Below, piece by piece: positions 1 to 7,385 of a DNA stretch of 64,000 nt; positions within the stretch are counted from its first letter, which is position 1, and every line of letters begins with the position of its first letter. This DNA is from DAOUKH01 sp965261455. Its GTDB lineage: Bacteria; Chloroflexota; Dehalococcoidia; SHYB01. Where the stretch lies: assembly GCA_965261455.1 (NCBI GenBank), contig OZ253453.1, positions 744,001-808,000 of the forward strand, in the 5' to 3' direction. The notes below the pieces were generated by a model. The model had not been told where the DNA came from, made no database searches, and saw only the letters and a program-made list of their open reading frames with translations. A program made the position numbers and the translations under genes.

Positions 1-196
1 TGTTGACGTTGTAGGCGTGCCAGTAGAGGCTGCGGTCGGGGCCCGGGGCCCCGCCGAGGAAGGGCGCGATGCGGCGGGAGGGGTCGCCCTCCGGCGGCTC
101 GACCTTGATGACGTCCGCGCCGAGGTCTCCGAGTATCCGGCCGCAGAGCTGCCCCTCGGGGCCGGTCAAGTCGAGAGCGCGAAAGCCGTCAAGCAT
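1..196 (-). CDS. CaiB/BaiF-type CoA-transferase, N-terminal 65 codons (runs off window)
   Basis: Only the N-terminus is inside the window; the gene continues past position 1. The visible residues show the family's first nucleotide-binding segment: a FRALDL-like strand, then GDLGADVIKVEPPEGDPSR, the usual CaiB/BaiF (formyl-CoA transferase family) opening. These enzymes move CoA between carboxylic acids. ATG at 194-196 is the only ATG in this frame that gives the conserved start; no clear Shine-Dalgarno (SD) site precedes it. It follows the nitroreductase-like gene on the same strand after about 260 bases, so it may have its own promoter. Family is clear; substrate cannot be told. Confidence 0.85.
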   Translation of the reverse strand, partial: MLDGFRALDLTGPEGQLCGRILGDLGADVIKVEPPEGDPSRRIAPFLGGAPGPDRSLYWHAYNVN

Positions 197-317
197 CTTG
201 CGCTCATGGTAGGGGGCTGGAGTGGGGGTGGGCAATGGCGACTGGGCGCGGACGTGGGCGGGGTTCGATGGCCCTTGGTGGTTGTCGGGCGGCCGCCGCC
301 GCGCCTGTGGCGCGTGC

Positions 318-433
318 CCTCTCTCAGTCTCCCCCAGAGGGGGAGAGGTTTACGGTGCTCCCCTGCCGGGGAGGTCAAGGTGGATGCCCCGCCTCTGCCC
401 CTTTTCGGTCTCCACCGTAGGGGAGAGGTTTGA
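318..433. repeat. Two degenerate copies of a short palindromic intergenic element
   Basis: Two related units of about 27 bases lie about 83 bases apart in the gap between the nitroreductase-like gene and the CoA-transferase. Both share a GGTCTCC/AGTCTCC-like left part and GGGGAGAGGTTT at the right. The first folds into CTCCCCC (329-335) paired with GGGGGAG (339-345). This resembles REP-type intergenic elements. No function is visible. Confidence 0.4.
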
Positions 434-456
434 GGGTCGCCGAAGATGGGGCGAAG

Positions 457-969
457 CTACTCGGAGTGGTAGGGCTGTCCGAAACGCTCAACGCTGGCGA
501 TTTCGGCCAGCGGCTTGCGCCGTTTCCCCACGGATTTCGCCGCCTCCGTGGGGTAGCCGAAGGGCATTACCGTGATCAGGTCGAGCTCCGCCGGAATGCC
601 GAGAAGCTCCTTGACCGCGTCGCGGTCGATGCCTTGGACGTAGACCGTCCCGACGCCGAGGCTCCACGCGGTGAGGATCATGTTCTCGATGGCCCGGGCG
701 GCGTCGAACTGGGGCAGTCTCGCGCCCTCCATCGCCACCGCGATGGCCAGCGGCGCGTCGGCGATGAAGGCGCCGCTGGAGGCAAGCTCGCCGATGCGCC
801 GCAGGGTCTCGCGCTCACGGATGACAACGAAGCGCCACGGCTGGCGATTGCGCTGGCTCGGCGCCCACCGCGCGGCGAGGAGTATCTTCTTGACGGCGGC
901 GGCAGGGACGGGGTCAGGCTCGAACTCACGCACCGCGACCCGGGAACGTATGGCCTCGTAGACGTCCAT
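457..969 (-). CDS. Nitroreductase-family FMN oxidoreductase
   Basis: 170 residues, the usual size for a single-domain nitroreductase. The start MDVYEAIRSRVAVREF carries the FMN-phosphate-contacting Arg cluster of the family, followed by APSQRNRQPWRFVVI (the conserved AP-S-x-N-x-QPW segment near residue 36) and, near the C-terminus, the MPFGYPTE motif (FMN pocket, P-x-G-YP). It would reduce nitro groups, quinones or flavin with NAD(P)H in the cytoplasm. It lies 14 bases downstream of the EthD-like gene, so the two are probably co-transcribed. The substrate is not predictable; BluB-like or iodotyrosine-deiodinase-like roles cannot be excluded. Confidence 0.85.
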   Translation of the reverse strand: MDVYEAIRSRVAVREFEPDPVPAAAVKKILLAARWAPSQRNRQPWRFVVIRERETLRRIGELASSGAFIADAPLAIAVAMEGARLPQFDAARAIENMILTAWSLGVGTVYVQGIDRDAVKELLGIPAELDLITVMPFGYPTEAAKSVGKRRKPLAEIASVERFGQPYHSE

Positions 970-983
970 TGGGGTCGTCCGCC

Positions 984-1784
984 TCAGCGGTCCTTGTCGA
1001 ACCAGCCCCAGTCCCAGGGCTTGACGGTCTGGAGCGGCCCGGCGAAGAGCGGCTCGACGCAGGTGTCGAGGGCCGGAAGCCAGCGGCTGGCCCGCCACTC
1101 GACGCTCTTTTCGCGTATCGCGTCGGTCACGACGAGGGGGTCTTTGTCGAGGTAGTAGAGGAAGATCATGCGGTTCTTGTCGACCTGGTCTGCGTAGCGG
1201 CTGAGGTCGAGGCTGCCGGCCCCCTCCCGGACCATCGCGGGGCTCTTGAACCACCACGCGCCGGCGACACCGTCCAAGGTCAGCATGTCGGGGATGTGGA
1301 CCTGGTCGTACCACTGCGTTACGTCGTCAACGGCGGCGTCGTCGGTGACGCGGGTGACGACCAGGAAGACGCCGCGGTTGGGTCGGTAGGGCAGCGCGTC
1401 GGGACTCAGCCGAACCCGTGGGCTCACGTAGGTGTTCACCACCATGTGGGGGGCGGTGATGTGGTTCCGGCGAATGGCGGGAAACCGCTTGCCCCCGATC
1501 GCGCCCATGCGCCGGCCTAGGTCGATGAAGTCGCGCATGGTCTCGGCCATTGGATGGGTGAAGAGATAGTGCGTCACGTAGTGAATCGGGTCGAGGAGGT
1601 CGCCGGAGACGATCCGCGCGGCCTTGTAGGCGGGCGGCGACACCCAGCGCTGTCCGTAGGCGACGCCGGGGAGGGCGAAGTTCTCCGGCATGTGGTCCAA
1701 CTGGTGGAACTCGTTGTAGAGGACGTGCGCCCCCGGATCGGTGATCTCGGTGAAGGCGAAGAACGCCATGCGAACCTTGTTCAC
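984..1784 (-). CDS. EthD-like protein with two dimeric alpha/beta-barrel repeats (copy 1)
   Basis: 266 residues. It contains two related halves: residues ~1-50 with YNEFHQLDHMPENFALPGV, and ~145-185 with TQWYDQVHIPDMLTLDGV. Both have the W/Y-x-x-x-H-x-x-D/H-M-P pattern of EthD-type (PF07110-like) ferredoxin-fold proteins. Members are accessory proteins of ether or polyketide catabolism, but their chemistry is poorly defined. It starts 10 bases after the neighbouring paralogue at 1795-2541 and shares its MNKV...F.FTEIT start, so the pair arose by tandem duplication. It is probably in one operon with the carboxymuconolactone-decarboxylase-like and nitroreductase genes. Confidence 0.7.
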   Translation of the reverse strand: MNKVRMAFFAFTEITDPGAHVLYNEFHQLDHMPENFALPGVAYGQRWVSPPAYKAARIVSGDLLDPIHYVTHYLFTHPMAETMRDFIDLGRRMGAIGGKRFPAIRRNHITAPHMVVNTYVSPRVRLSPDALPYRPNRGVFLVVTRVTDDAAVDDVTQWYDQVHIPDMLTLDGVAGAWWFKSPAMVREGAGSLDLSRYADQVDKNRMIFLYYLDKDPLVVTDAIREKSVEWRASRWLPALDTCVEPLFAGPLQTVKPWDWGWFDKDR

Positions 1785-1794
1785 GGCGCGCTCC

Positions 1795-2541
1795 CTAGCC
1801 CTGCTCGAACCAGTCCCACTCCCAGGGCGTGATGGTCTGGAAGGGGCTGGCGAGGATGGGCCTGACGTGGTCGCCGAGGCCGCCGATGGCGGGCCGTTCC
1901 ATCAGCCGGGCGGTTGCCGCCAGCGGGTCGTCGTCGAAGTAGAGGACGATGATGAGCCGCCGCGGGGGAAGCTCGTAGCTGAGCTTCGCCTTGGGGAAGT
2001 CGCTGGTATAGAACATCGCGCCGGCGACGCCGGGCACCGCGAGCGCGTCGGGGACATGGGCCGCGTCCACCCACCGGGTCACGTCGTCCAAGCGGGAGGC
2101 GTCGAGCACATCGGCCACGGTGACGTGGATCCCGGTGTGCGGCCGGTAGGGAGTCACGTCGCGGTGCACCAAAGCGTGGGGCGCGGCATAGGAGGCGACG
2201 AGGCCGAACGGCCCGGCCAGGTAGCTCTTGCGGAAGCGGTGGAAGCGCCCCCCAATCGCGTGCATCCGCGCGCCAAGATCGAGGAAGTCCCGCAGGGTTT
2301 GCTCGATAGGCTCGGTCATGAGGTACGTGGTGACGTAGTGAATGGGGTCGAGCTCCGGCTCAGAGCAGGAGCGGGCGGCGCGGTAGGCGGGCGGGCAGAC
2401 CCACCGCTGGCCGTGGGCGACGCCGGGCAGGGCGATGTTCTCTGGCACGTGGTCGAGCTGGTGCCACTCGTTATAGGGGCCGTGCTGATCGGGCCGCGTT
2501 ATCTCCGTGAAGGAGAAGAAGCCGACTTTGACCTTGTTCAC
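1795..2541 (-). CDS. EthD-like protein with two dimeric alpha/beta-barrel repeats (copy 2)
   Basis: 248 residues, collinear with copy 1 throughout (YNEWHQLDHVPENIALPGVAHGQRW, then LDPIHYVTTYL, and a C-terminal PWEWDWFEQG matching PWDWGWFDKD). The second repeat (~140-180) carries WVDAAHVPDALAVPGV, where the HxxD/H pattern is partly kept. GTG/ATG choice is simple: ATG at 2541. It follows the CMD-like gene by 44 bases. Function is unknown; co-location with a decarboxylase-like and a flavoprotein gene suggests a small aromatic or ether catabolic pathway (inference). Confidence 0.7.
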   Translation of the reverse strand: MNKVKVGFFSFTEITRPDQHGPYNEWHQLDHVPENIALPGVAHGQRWVCPPAYRAARSCSEPELDPIHYVTTYLMTEPIEQTLRDFLDLGARMHAIGGRFHRFRKSYLAGPFGLVASYAAPHALVHRDVTPYRPHTGIHVTVADVLDASRLDDVTRWVDAAHVPDALAVPGVAGAMFYTSDFPKAKLSYELPPRRLIIVLYFDDDPLAATARLMERPAIGGLGDHVRPILASPFQTITPWEWDWFEQG

Positions 2542-2585
2542 TGCGTTTGCCTTGCAGAGGGAATTCGGGATGCGGGCCGGTGCCG

Positions 2586-2924
2586 CTAGACGTCGATTTC
2601 GAGCGGCAGGCCGCGCTTTTCGTAGACTTCCTTAGCGACAGCGAAGGCGTTCACCGAGTTCGGCCAGCCGGCGTAGAAGGCCATTTGGAGGAAGATTTCG
2701 TGCAGCTCTTCCTGGGTCACGCCGTTGTCGAGCGCCCGGTGGATGTGTCCCCGCAACTGGTCGCTCCTGTACAGCGCGGTGAGCACTGCGACGACCATCA
2801 GGCTGCGGTCGCGCTTGGAGAGCCCGGGGCGCTCCCAGATGTCGCCGAAGAGCACCTCGCTGGTGAGATCGGCGAACTTGGTCGAAAGTTGTTGAAACGG
2901 TGCCTTACGGGGAGGCGTGGTCAT
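2586..2924 (-). CDS. Carboxymuconolactone decarboxylase-like (CMD/AhpD fold) protein
   Basis: 112 residues from the ATG at 2924, chosen because AGGAG lies about 10 bases upstream; an in-frame start 69 bases further up lacks a site and gives a poor N-terminus. The helical core has LRGHIHRALDNGVTQEEL and FYAGWPNSVNAFAVAKEVY, typical of the CMD family. The AhpD-type CxxC redox pair is absent, so a decarboxylase-like or unknown role is favoured over peroxidase. It is the first gene of the minus-strand cluster reaching down to the nitroreductase. Confidence 0.8.
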   Translation of the reverse strand: MTTPPRKAPFQQLSTKFADLTSEVLFGDIWERPGLSKRDRSLMVVAVLTALYRSDQLRGHIHRALDNGVTQEELHEIFLQMAFYAGWPNSVNAFAVAKEVYEKRGLPLEIDV

Positions 2925-3139
2925 GCAGGCGCTCCTGAAGCGGCGCTGGATATCGGGCAGCGGTAGCGTAGCCACCGGCCTCTGGGGTGTCAACCGAAGC
3001 GGCCCCTGATGCTCATGGTCCGTGGCGCAGGGGGATGGATTCCCGCGAACGCGGGAGTGGCGGACGGTAGGCGGCGCTTGCTGAGCCAGCGGGCCGGGCG
3101 ATACGATGGGGCATCACTTCCCGCCGCCGGGAGCGCGCC

Positions 3140-4339
3140 GTGATCCAAACAGCCCTTGAAGGCGTCACCGTCCTCGACCTCACCCACTACATCGCGGGGC
3201 CGTACACCACGCGCCTGCTCGCGGAGTACGGCGCCGACGTGATCAAGATCGAGCGCCGCGACGGTGGCGACGGGTCGCGTCGCGCCGGTCCCTTCCCCGA
3301 CGGCGACCCGCACCCCGAAAAGAGCGGCCTCTTCCTGCACCTGAACGCGGGGAAGCGCAGCGTCACGCTCGACCTCAAGGACGCGCGGGGCGCCGAGGTC
3401 GTCAAGCGCCTCGCCGCCAAGGCCGACATCCTCGTCGAGAACTTCCACCCCCACGTGATGCCGTCGCTGGGGCTCTCCTACGAGGTCCTCTCCGAAATCA
3501 ACCCGATGCTGGTGATGGTCTCGATATCGGACTTCGGGCAGACGGGGCCGTACAAGGACTTCCGCGGCTCCGAGATCGTGGACTACGCCCTGGGCGGGCC
3601 CTTCTATTTCACTGGGCTCGCCGACCGCAACCCGGTCAAGCTGGGGGGGAGCGTCGTCCAGTACTACGCCGGCGTCCACGCCGCGGCGGCGACGGCGACG
3701 GCGTTCACCGCGGCAACGTTCCGGGGCGAAGGAGATTGGGTCGATATCTCGATCGTCGAGGCGCAGGCGACGAGCGCCGACCGGCGGACGCCGATGATCG
3801 CGGGGTACCAGTACACCGGCGCGATCAACCGGCGAGGCAGCGGCGCCGCGCCGCCCGTGCGACCATGCGCCGACGGTTACGTCAACCTGCAACTGGGCGT
3901 GGGATGGTGGCCGCGCATCGCGGAGATGCTGGGGCGGCCCGATCTCACCGACGACCCCCGCTTCCGCGACCCCGCGGAAGCGGTCAAGCCGGAGAACGTC
4001 GACCTCCAGGAGGCCCTGTACTTCGAGTGGCTGCTCGCCCGCAACATGACCGAGGCCTGGGCCGAGGCGCAGGCCAACCGCGTGCTCTCCGGGCCGATCT
4101 ATACGATGAAGGACGTGCTCGCCGACCCTCATTTCAAGGCCCGCGGCTTCTGGGAGACCATCGACCATCCCGACGCCGGGCCCTTCGACTACCCCGGCCT
4201 GCCCTTCCAGACCTTCGGTGAGTCTAGGCGGCCCACCGCGCCCGCGCCGCGCCTCGGCGAGCACACCCGAGAGGTCCTCGCCGACCTCGGCTACGGCAAC
4301 GCCGAGATCGACGCCCTCGCACGCGACGGCGTCACATAG
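3140..4339 (+). CDS. CaiB/BaiF-family CoA-transferase, catalytic Asp position changed to Gln
   Basis: 399 residues, full length for the family, starting on GTG with GGGAG upstream. The N-terminal domain has GVTVLDLTHYIAGPY, YGADVIKIE and GKRSVTLDLK; residues 95-104 carry ADILVENFHP; the C-terminus ends with the usual RLGEHTREVL and GYGNAEI. At the position of the catalytic Asp that forms the acyl anhydride in formyl-CoA transferase (D-x-x-x-G), this protein has Q-Y-Y-A-G, with Gln174. Either the reaction differs or the residue is compensated. It stands alone on the plus strand, followed after about 50 bases by the phosphoesterase. Confidence 0.9.
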   Translation: MIQTALEGVTVLDLTHYIAGPYTTRLLAEYGADVIKIERRDGGDGSRRAGPFPDGDPHPEKSGLFLHLNAGKRSVTLDLKDARGAEVVKRLAAKADILVENFHPHVMPSLGLSYEVLSEINPMLVMVSISDFGQTGPYKDFRGSEIVDYALGGPFYFTGLADRNPVKLGGSVVQYYAGVHAAAATATAFTAATFRGEGDWVDISIVEAQATSADRRTPMIAGYQYTGAINRRGSGAAPPVRPCADGYVNLQLGVGWWPRIAEMLGRPDLTDDPRFRDPAEAVKPENVDLQEALYFEWLLARNMTEAWAEAQANRVLSGPIYTMKDVLADPHFKARGFWETIDHPDAGPFDYPGLPFQTFGESRRPTAPAPRLGEHTREVLADLGYGNAEIDALARDGVT

Positions 4340-4354
4340 GAGCTTCGGTTCTCC

Positions 4355-4384
4355 TTGACAGGCGCTCTTGGGGAGCGGTAGCCT
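4355..4384 (+). promoter_or_regulatory. Candidate promoter giving a leaderless phosphoesterase transcript
   Basis: TTGACA at 4355-4360 and TAGCCT at 4379-4384, spacer 18. The expected transcription start, about 7 bases after the -10, falls on the GTG at 4392. A GGGGAG lies between the boxes, so an SD-led start at 4386 from an upstream promoter remains possible. Confidence 0.4.
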
Positions 4385-4391
4385 CGTGACC

Positions 4392-4949
4392 GTGCGTATC
4401 GGCCTGCTCACCGACACCCATCTGCCGAGCGATATCCGTCATCTCTGGGACGAAGTAAGGACCGCCTTCGACGGCGTCGACCTGATACTTCACGGGGGCG
4501 ACATCGTGACCCCCGGCGTGTTGGACTGGCTCGAAGATATCGCGCCCACCCTGGCCGCGCGCGGCAACAACGACGGCGGATGGGAAGACCAGCGGATGCA
4601 AGACCTCCACCTGCTCGACGTCGAAGGGTGGCGGCTGGCCATGATCCACGACATGGAGCCGGAGGACCGCCCCATTGAGTTCCTACGGGACTTCTACCTG
4701 AAGGGCGAGGCGGCGGACATCATCGTCACCGGCCACACGCACTTCGAGCGCCTCGACTACCGCGACGGGGTGCTCCAGATCAACTCGGGGAGTCCGACGC
4801 ATCCGCATCTCTACTCGACGCGGCTCGGGACGGTGGGGCTGCTCGACGTTGGCGCCGCCGGTATCGACGCCCGCGTGGTCAAGCTCGGGGAGACGCCCGG
4901 TTTGCGGAACCCCGGCGAGGAGCTTGCCCTGCGGGTAGGCCCGCGCTAG
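4392..4949 (+). CDS. Metallophosphoesterase, YfcE/MJ0936-type phosphodiesterase
   Basis: 185 residues. All five calcineurin-like motifs are visible in order: DTH near the N-terminus (GLLTDTHLP), GGD, GNND, an IHD histidine and GHTHFE. This is the small YfcE/MJ0936-like phosphodiesterase family, a dimetal enzyme acting on phosphodiester bonds; the natural substrate is usually unknown. I prefer GTG 4392 (V-R-I-G-L-L-T-D-T-H) because family members begin with M-(K/R)-I-G-x-(I/L)-(S/T)-D-T-H. GTG 4386, two codons upstream, has GGGGAG at a good distance and is the alternative. Confidence 0.85.
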   Translation: MRIGLLTDTHLPSDIRHLWDEVRTAFDGVDLILHGGDIVTPGVLDWLEDIAPTLAARGNNDGGWEDQRMQDLHLLDVEGWRLAMIHDMEPEDRPIEFLRDFYLKGEAADIIVTGHTHFERLDYRDGVLQINSGSPTHPHLYSTRLGTVGLLDVGAAGIDARVVKLGETPGLRNPGEELALRVGPR

Positions 4950-4974
4950 CCGGCGCGGACCGAGATGCGGGGCG

Positions 4975-5781
4975 CTACGCCGACGGAGCGGCGTCCCAAG
5001 GCGGCGACTTTCTGATGACGTAGAGGATGTTCTCGTCGTCCCAGGTCACGCGGTCCTCGCCGTTTTGCAGGCGTTCCAGGGCGCCGCGGAACCTCGCGCA
5101 GGCGCCCTCGAACTCGTCCGCCTCGTAGAGGCTCAGCGTCGAATAGTGGTGGCGGCGGGCCTGCTCCATTAGCCGTTCGGGAGTCTCGGCGCGGGGGAAC
5201 CGGAAGGCCCGCGCCTCCTCAAGCTCCAGGCCATCGACGACGAGAAGCGCCGCCGTCATCTCGCTGACCTCGTGGAGCCGGTCTTCCTTCTCGGAGAAAC
5301 CGGGGAAATGCCGGCCCCAGACCGACCGCGCATTCTGCCCCCGGCTCCTAGTGTAGATGAACATCGCGCCGCCGGGCTTCAGCAGGCGGCGCCCCTCTTC
5401 GAGGAAGCGGCGCAAGGGGAAGTGGTGCACCGCGTTGAAGGTGAGCACGCAGTCGAGGCTGCCCGACTCCAGGGGTATCTCGTCGGCGGGGGCGACGATG
5501 GTCTGGAAGCGGGCGATGCGCTTTTCGCGCAAGTAGTCGTCGAGCTGCTCCAGCATCGCCTCGTTCTGATCGACGCAGAAGAGGCGCAGGCTCTCCCCCA
5601 GAGCACGGAAGAGGAGGTAGTCGTACCGCCCGGCGCCGCAGCCGATATCGGCGGCGGTCAGGGCTTTGGAAGGGCCCAACTTGGATGCGATGTACTCGAT
5701 TGGCTGGGAGTCGGTAGAGCGAAGCTCACGGTATTGCGGCGCGATTTGGGAGAAATGGGTATAGGTCGACTGTAGCGTCAC
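4975..5781 (-). CDS. Class I SAM-dependent methyltransferase
   Basis: 268 residues from GTG 5781 (GAGG six bases upstream); TTG 5793 is an in-frame alternative. Motif I is ADIGCGAGRYDYLLFRAL, followed by the acidic strand (LFCVDQNEAML), LTFNAVHHFPLRRFL (motif IV region of UbiE/small-molecule methyltransferases) and LLKPGGAMFIYT. This is a cytoplasmic small-molecule methyltransferase of unknown substrate. It converges with the phosphoesterase, and there is no operon partner on its strand within 190 bases. Confidence 0.85.
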   Translation of the reverse strand: MTLQSTYTHFSQIAPQYRELRSTDSQPIEYIASKLGPSKALTAADIGCGAGRYDYLLFRALGESLRLFCVDQNEAMLEQLDDYLREKRIARFQTIVAPADEIPLESGSLDCVLTFNAVHHFPLRRFLEEGRRLLKPGGAMFIYTRSRGQNARSVWGRHFPGFSEKEDRLHEVSEMTAALLVVDGLELEEARAFRFPRAETPERLMEQARRHHYSTLSLYEADEFEGACARFRGALERLQNGEDRVTWDDENILYVIRKSPPWDAAPSA

Positions 5782-5988
5782 AACTAGCCTCAACTAGAAG
5801 ATAGAACCGGCCCGGCCCGCGCTCGCGCCGGAAAAGAATCAGCGGCGGCCTCGTCGAGAGCGGGGGACGAGACCGTGTATACCACAAAAGGCAAGCACCA
5901 GGCAAATTGACAACGAAGTCAGGCTAAGGAAGGTTGGAGCATGAAGGAAACGCGCAGAACGCCGACGGAAGAGCACGGCTTCGGCGGT

Positions 5989-7371
5989 CTACGCCGATAG
6001 TTTCCCTGGGTTGAGGATGCCGGCGGGATCGAGGGCGCGCTTGATTGAGCGCAGGGCCGATAGGCGGTCCCGGCCCTCGCCCGCGAGCCGGTCGCGGAGC
6101 TTGAGTCCCACGCCGTGGCAGTATTCCATGCTGCCGCCCAGCCGTTGGGCCTCGTCGATCAGCGCGAGCGAGACCGGTGTGACGTCGGTCTCAGCACCGT
6201 CCGGCGCGCCGAAGGCGACGGAGAACAGGTCAGGGCGGCCCCAGACCGCGTACTCGCGGGCGGTGAACCCTTCCGCCGCGAGGCGCTCCTCGCAACGGGC
6301 CCGAAAGGCAAGCACACCGTCACCGGGCAGCGAGAGGTGCAGATAGTCGAACGACGGCGCCGACGGCTCTTTGACCACGGCGAGTCGGCGGCCTCCCTCG
6401 GTGCGCTCGGCCCATCGAGCGGCGGGGTCGTGGCGCTGCTTCCAGAACGTCTCGCCTACGCCCTCGAGGAGCCGTCCACCGTGCTCGCGGCAGAGGCGGA
6501 GCCCCTCGGCGCGCAGGACTTGCTCAACGGCGCGCGGGCCCTCGAAGCAGAGGTAGAGGGTCGTGTCGAGGCTGTCCCGCTCTCCGCGCTCCTCGGTGAG
6601 GTCGATCATCGAGGGGCGGACGCCAGCCCACGCCATCGCGCCGATCGCGCCGAAGCCAGCCTCGAACGAGTCGAAGCGCACGGCGTGCGCGGTGCGGGCC
6701 TCGGGGCGGGGGAACACGCGCAGGACCGCCGCGGTGATGACGCCGAGGGTCCCTTCGGCCCCGATAAGCGTGTGATCGATCCGAGGCCCCGCCCGCAGCG
6801 ACACGGCCCGCGCGTCGAGCAGCTCGCCGGTAGGGAGTGCCGCTTCGAGGCCGATGACCTGATCGCCCATCGATCCGTAGGCCGCCGCCAGGTAGCCGAC
6901 GCCGTCGGTCGACACCGCACCGCCGACGGTGGCGATGGGGCGGCTCCAAGGATCGTGGCCCAACATGAGGCCGCGGCGTGCCAGCGCGTCGTCAAGGTCG
7001 CCGAGCAGGGCGCCGGCCTCGACGACGGCGATCATTGCGTCGGTGTCCACATGGCGCAGGCGGTCCATGCGCCGCAGGTCGAGCACGACGCCCCGTTGCA
7101 TGGGGACGGCCGCGCCCATCACGCCGGTGCCCCCGCCGTGGGGCGTGACGGCGCAGCCCTCGTCGGCGGCGAAGTGCAGGACCGCTTGGACCTCCTCCGC
7201 TGAACCCGGCCGGACCACCACGTCGGGTACGGACGCGCCCGACGCGACATGCTCGACGTAGCGCCACGAGCCGTAGGCGTCGAGGGCGTGGTCTTCACGG
7301 TCTTCGCGCGCCGATAGGACGTACTCCACCCCCACGATGGAAGCCAGCGCGTCGCGCCGCCGCCGGTCCAT
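5989..7371 (-). CDS. FAD-linked oxidase (GlcD / alkyl-DHAP-synthase-like)
   Basis: 460 residues from the ATG at 7371, which is directly preceded by GGAGGGCGGC; the reading frame upstream of it is antisense noise. The PCMH-type FAD domain runs from about residue 40 to 220 (VVRPGSAEEVQAVL, TPHGGGTGVMGA, then PIATVGGAVSTDGVGY and GAEGTLGVITAAVLRV). The C-terminal cap ends with IKRALDPAGILNPGKL, as in glycolate and D-lactate dehydrogenases. It oxidises a 2-hydroxyacid or acts like alkyl-DHAP synthase; the sequence does not separate these. It lies 14 bases downstream of pyruvate kinase, so the two are probably co-transcribed, which would fit D-lactate use. Confidence 0.85.
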   Translation of the reverse strand: MDRRRRDALASIVGVEYVLSAREDREDHALDAYGSWRYVEHVASGASVPDVVVRPGSAEEVQAVLHFAADEGCAVTPHGGGTGVMGAAVPMQRGVVLDLRRMDRLRHVDTDAMIAVVEAGALLGDLDDALARRGLMLGHDPWSRPIATVGGAVSTDGVGYLAAAYGSMGDQVIGLEAALPTGELLDARAVSLRAGPRIDHTLIGAEGTLGVITAAVLRVFPRPEARTAHAVRFDSFEAGFGAIGAMAWAGVRPSMIDLTEERGERDSLDTTLYLCFEGPRAVEQVLRAEGLRLCREHGGRLLEGVGETFWKQRHDPAARWAERTEGGRRLAVVKEPSAPSFDYLHLSLPGDGVLAFRARCEERLAAEGFTAREYAVWGRPDLFSVAFGAPDGAETDVTPVSLALIDEAQRLGGSMEYCHGVGLKLRDRLAGEGRDRLSALRSIKRALDPAGILNPGKLSA

Positions 7372-7385
7372 GCCGCCCTCCAACG

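Noticed and set aside
2990..4417. Long minus-strand open frame opposite the CoA-transferase, and similar long frames at 11337-13262 and 13555-15309
   Set aside because: They are antisense to clear genes, have low-complexity Arg/Gly/Val-rich translations, and result from high GC.
5941..6000. 19-codon plus-strand open frame with AAGGAAGG before its ATG and TTGACA 30 bases upstream
   Set aside because: It runs into the end of the FAD oxidase gene on the other strand, the peptide has no features, and no -10 box is at the right distance.
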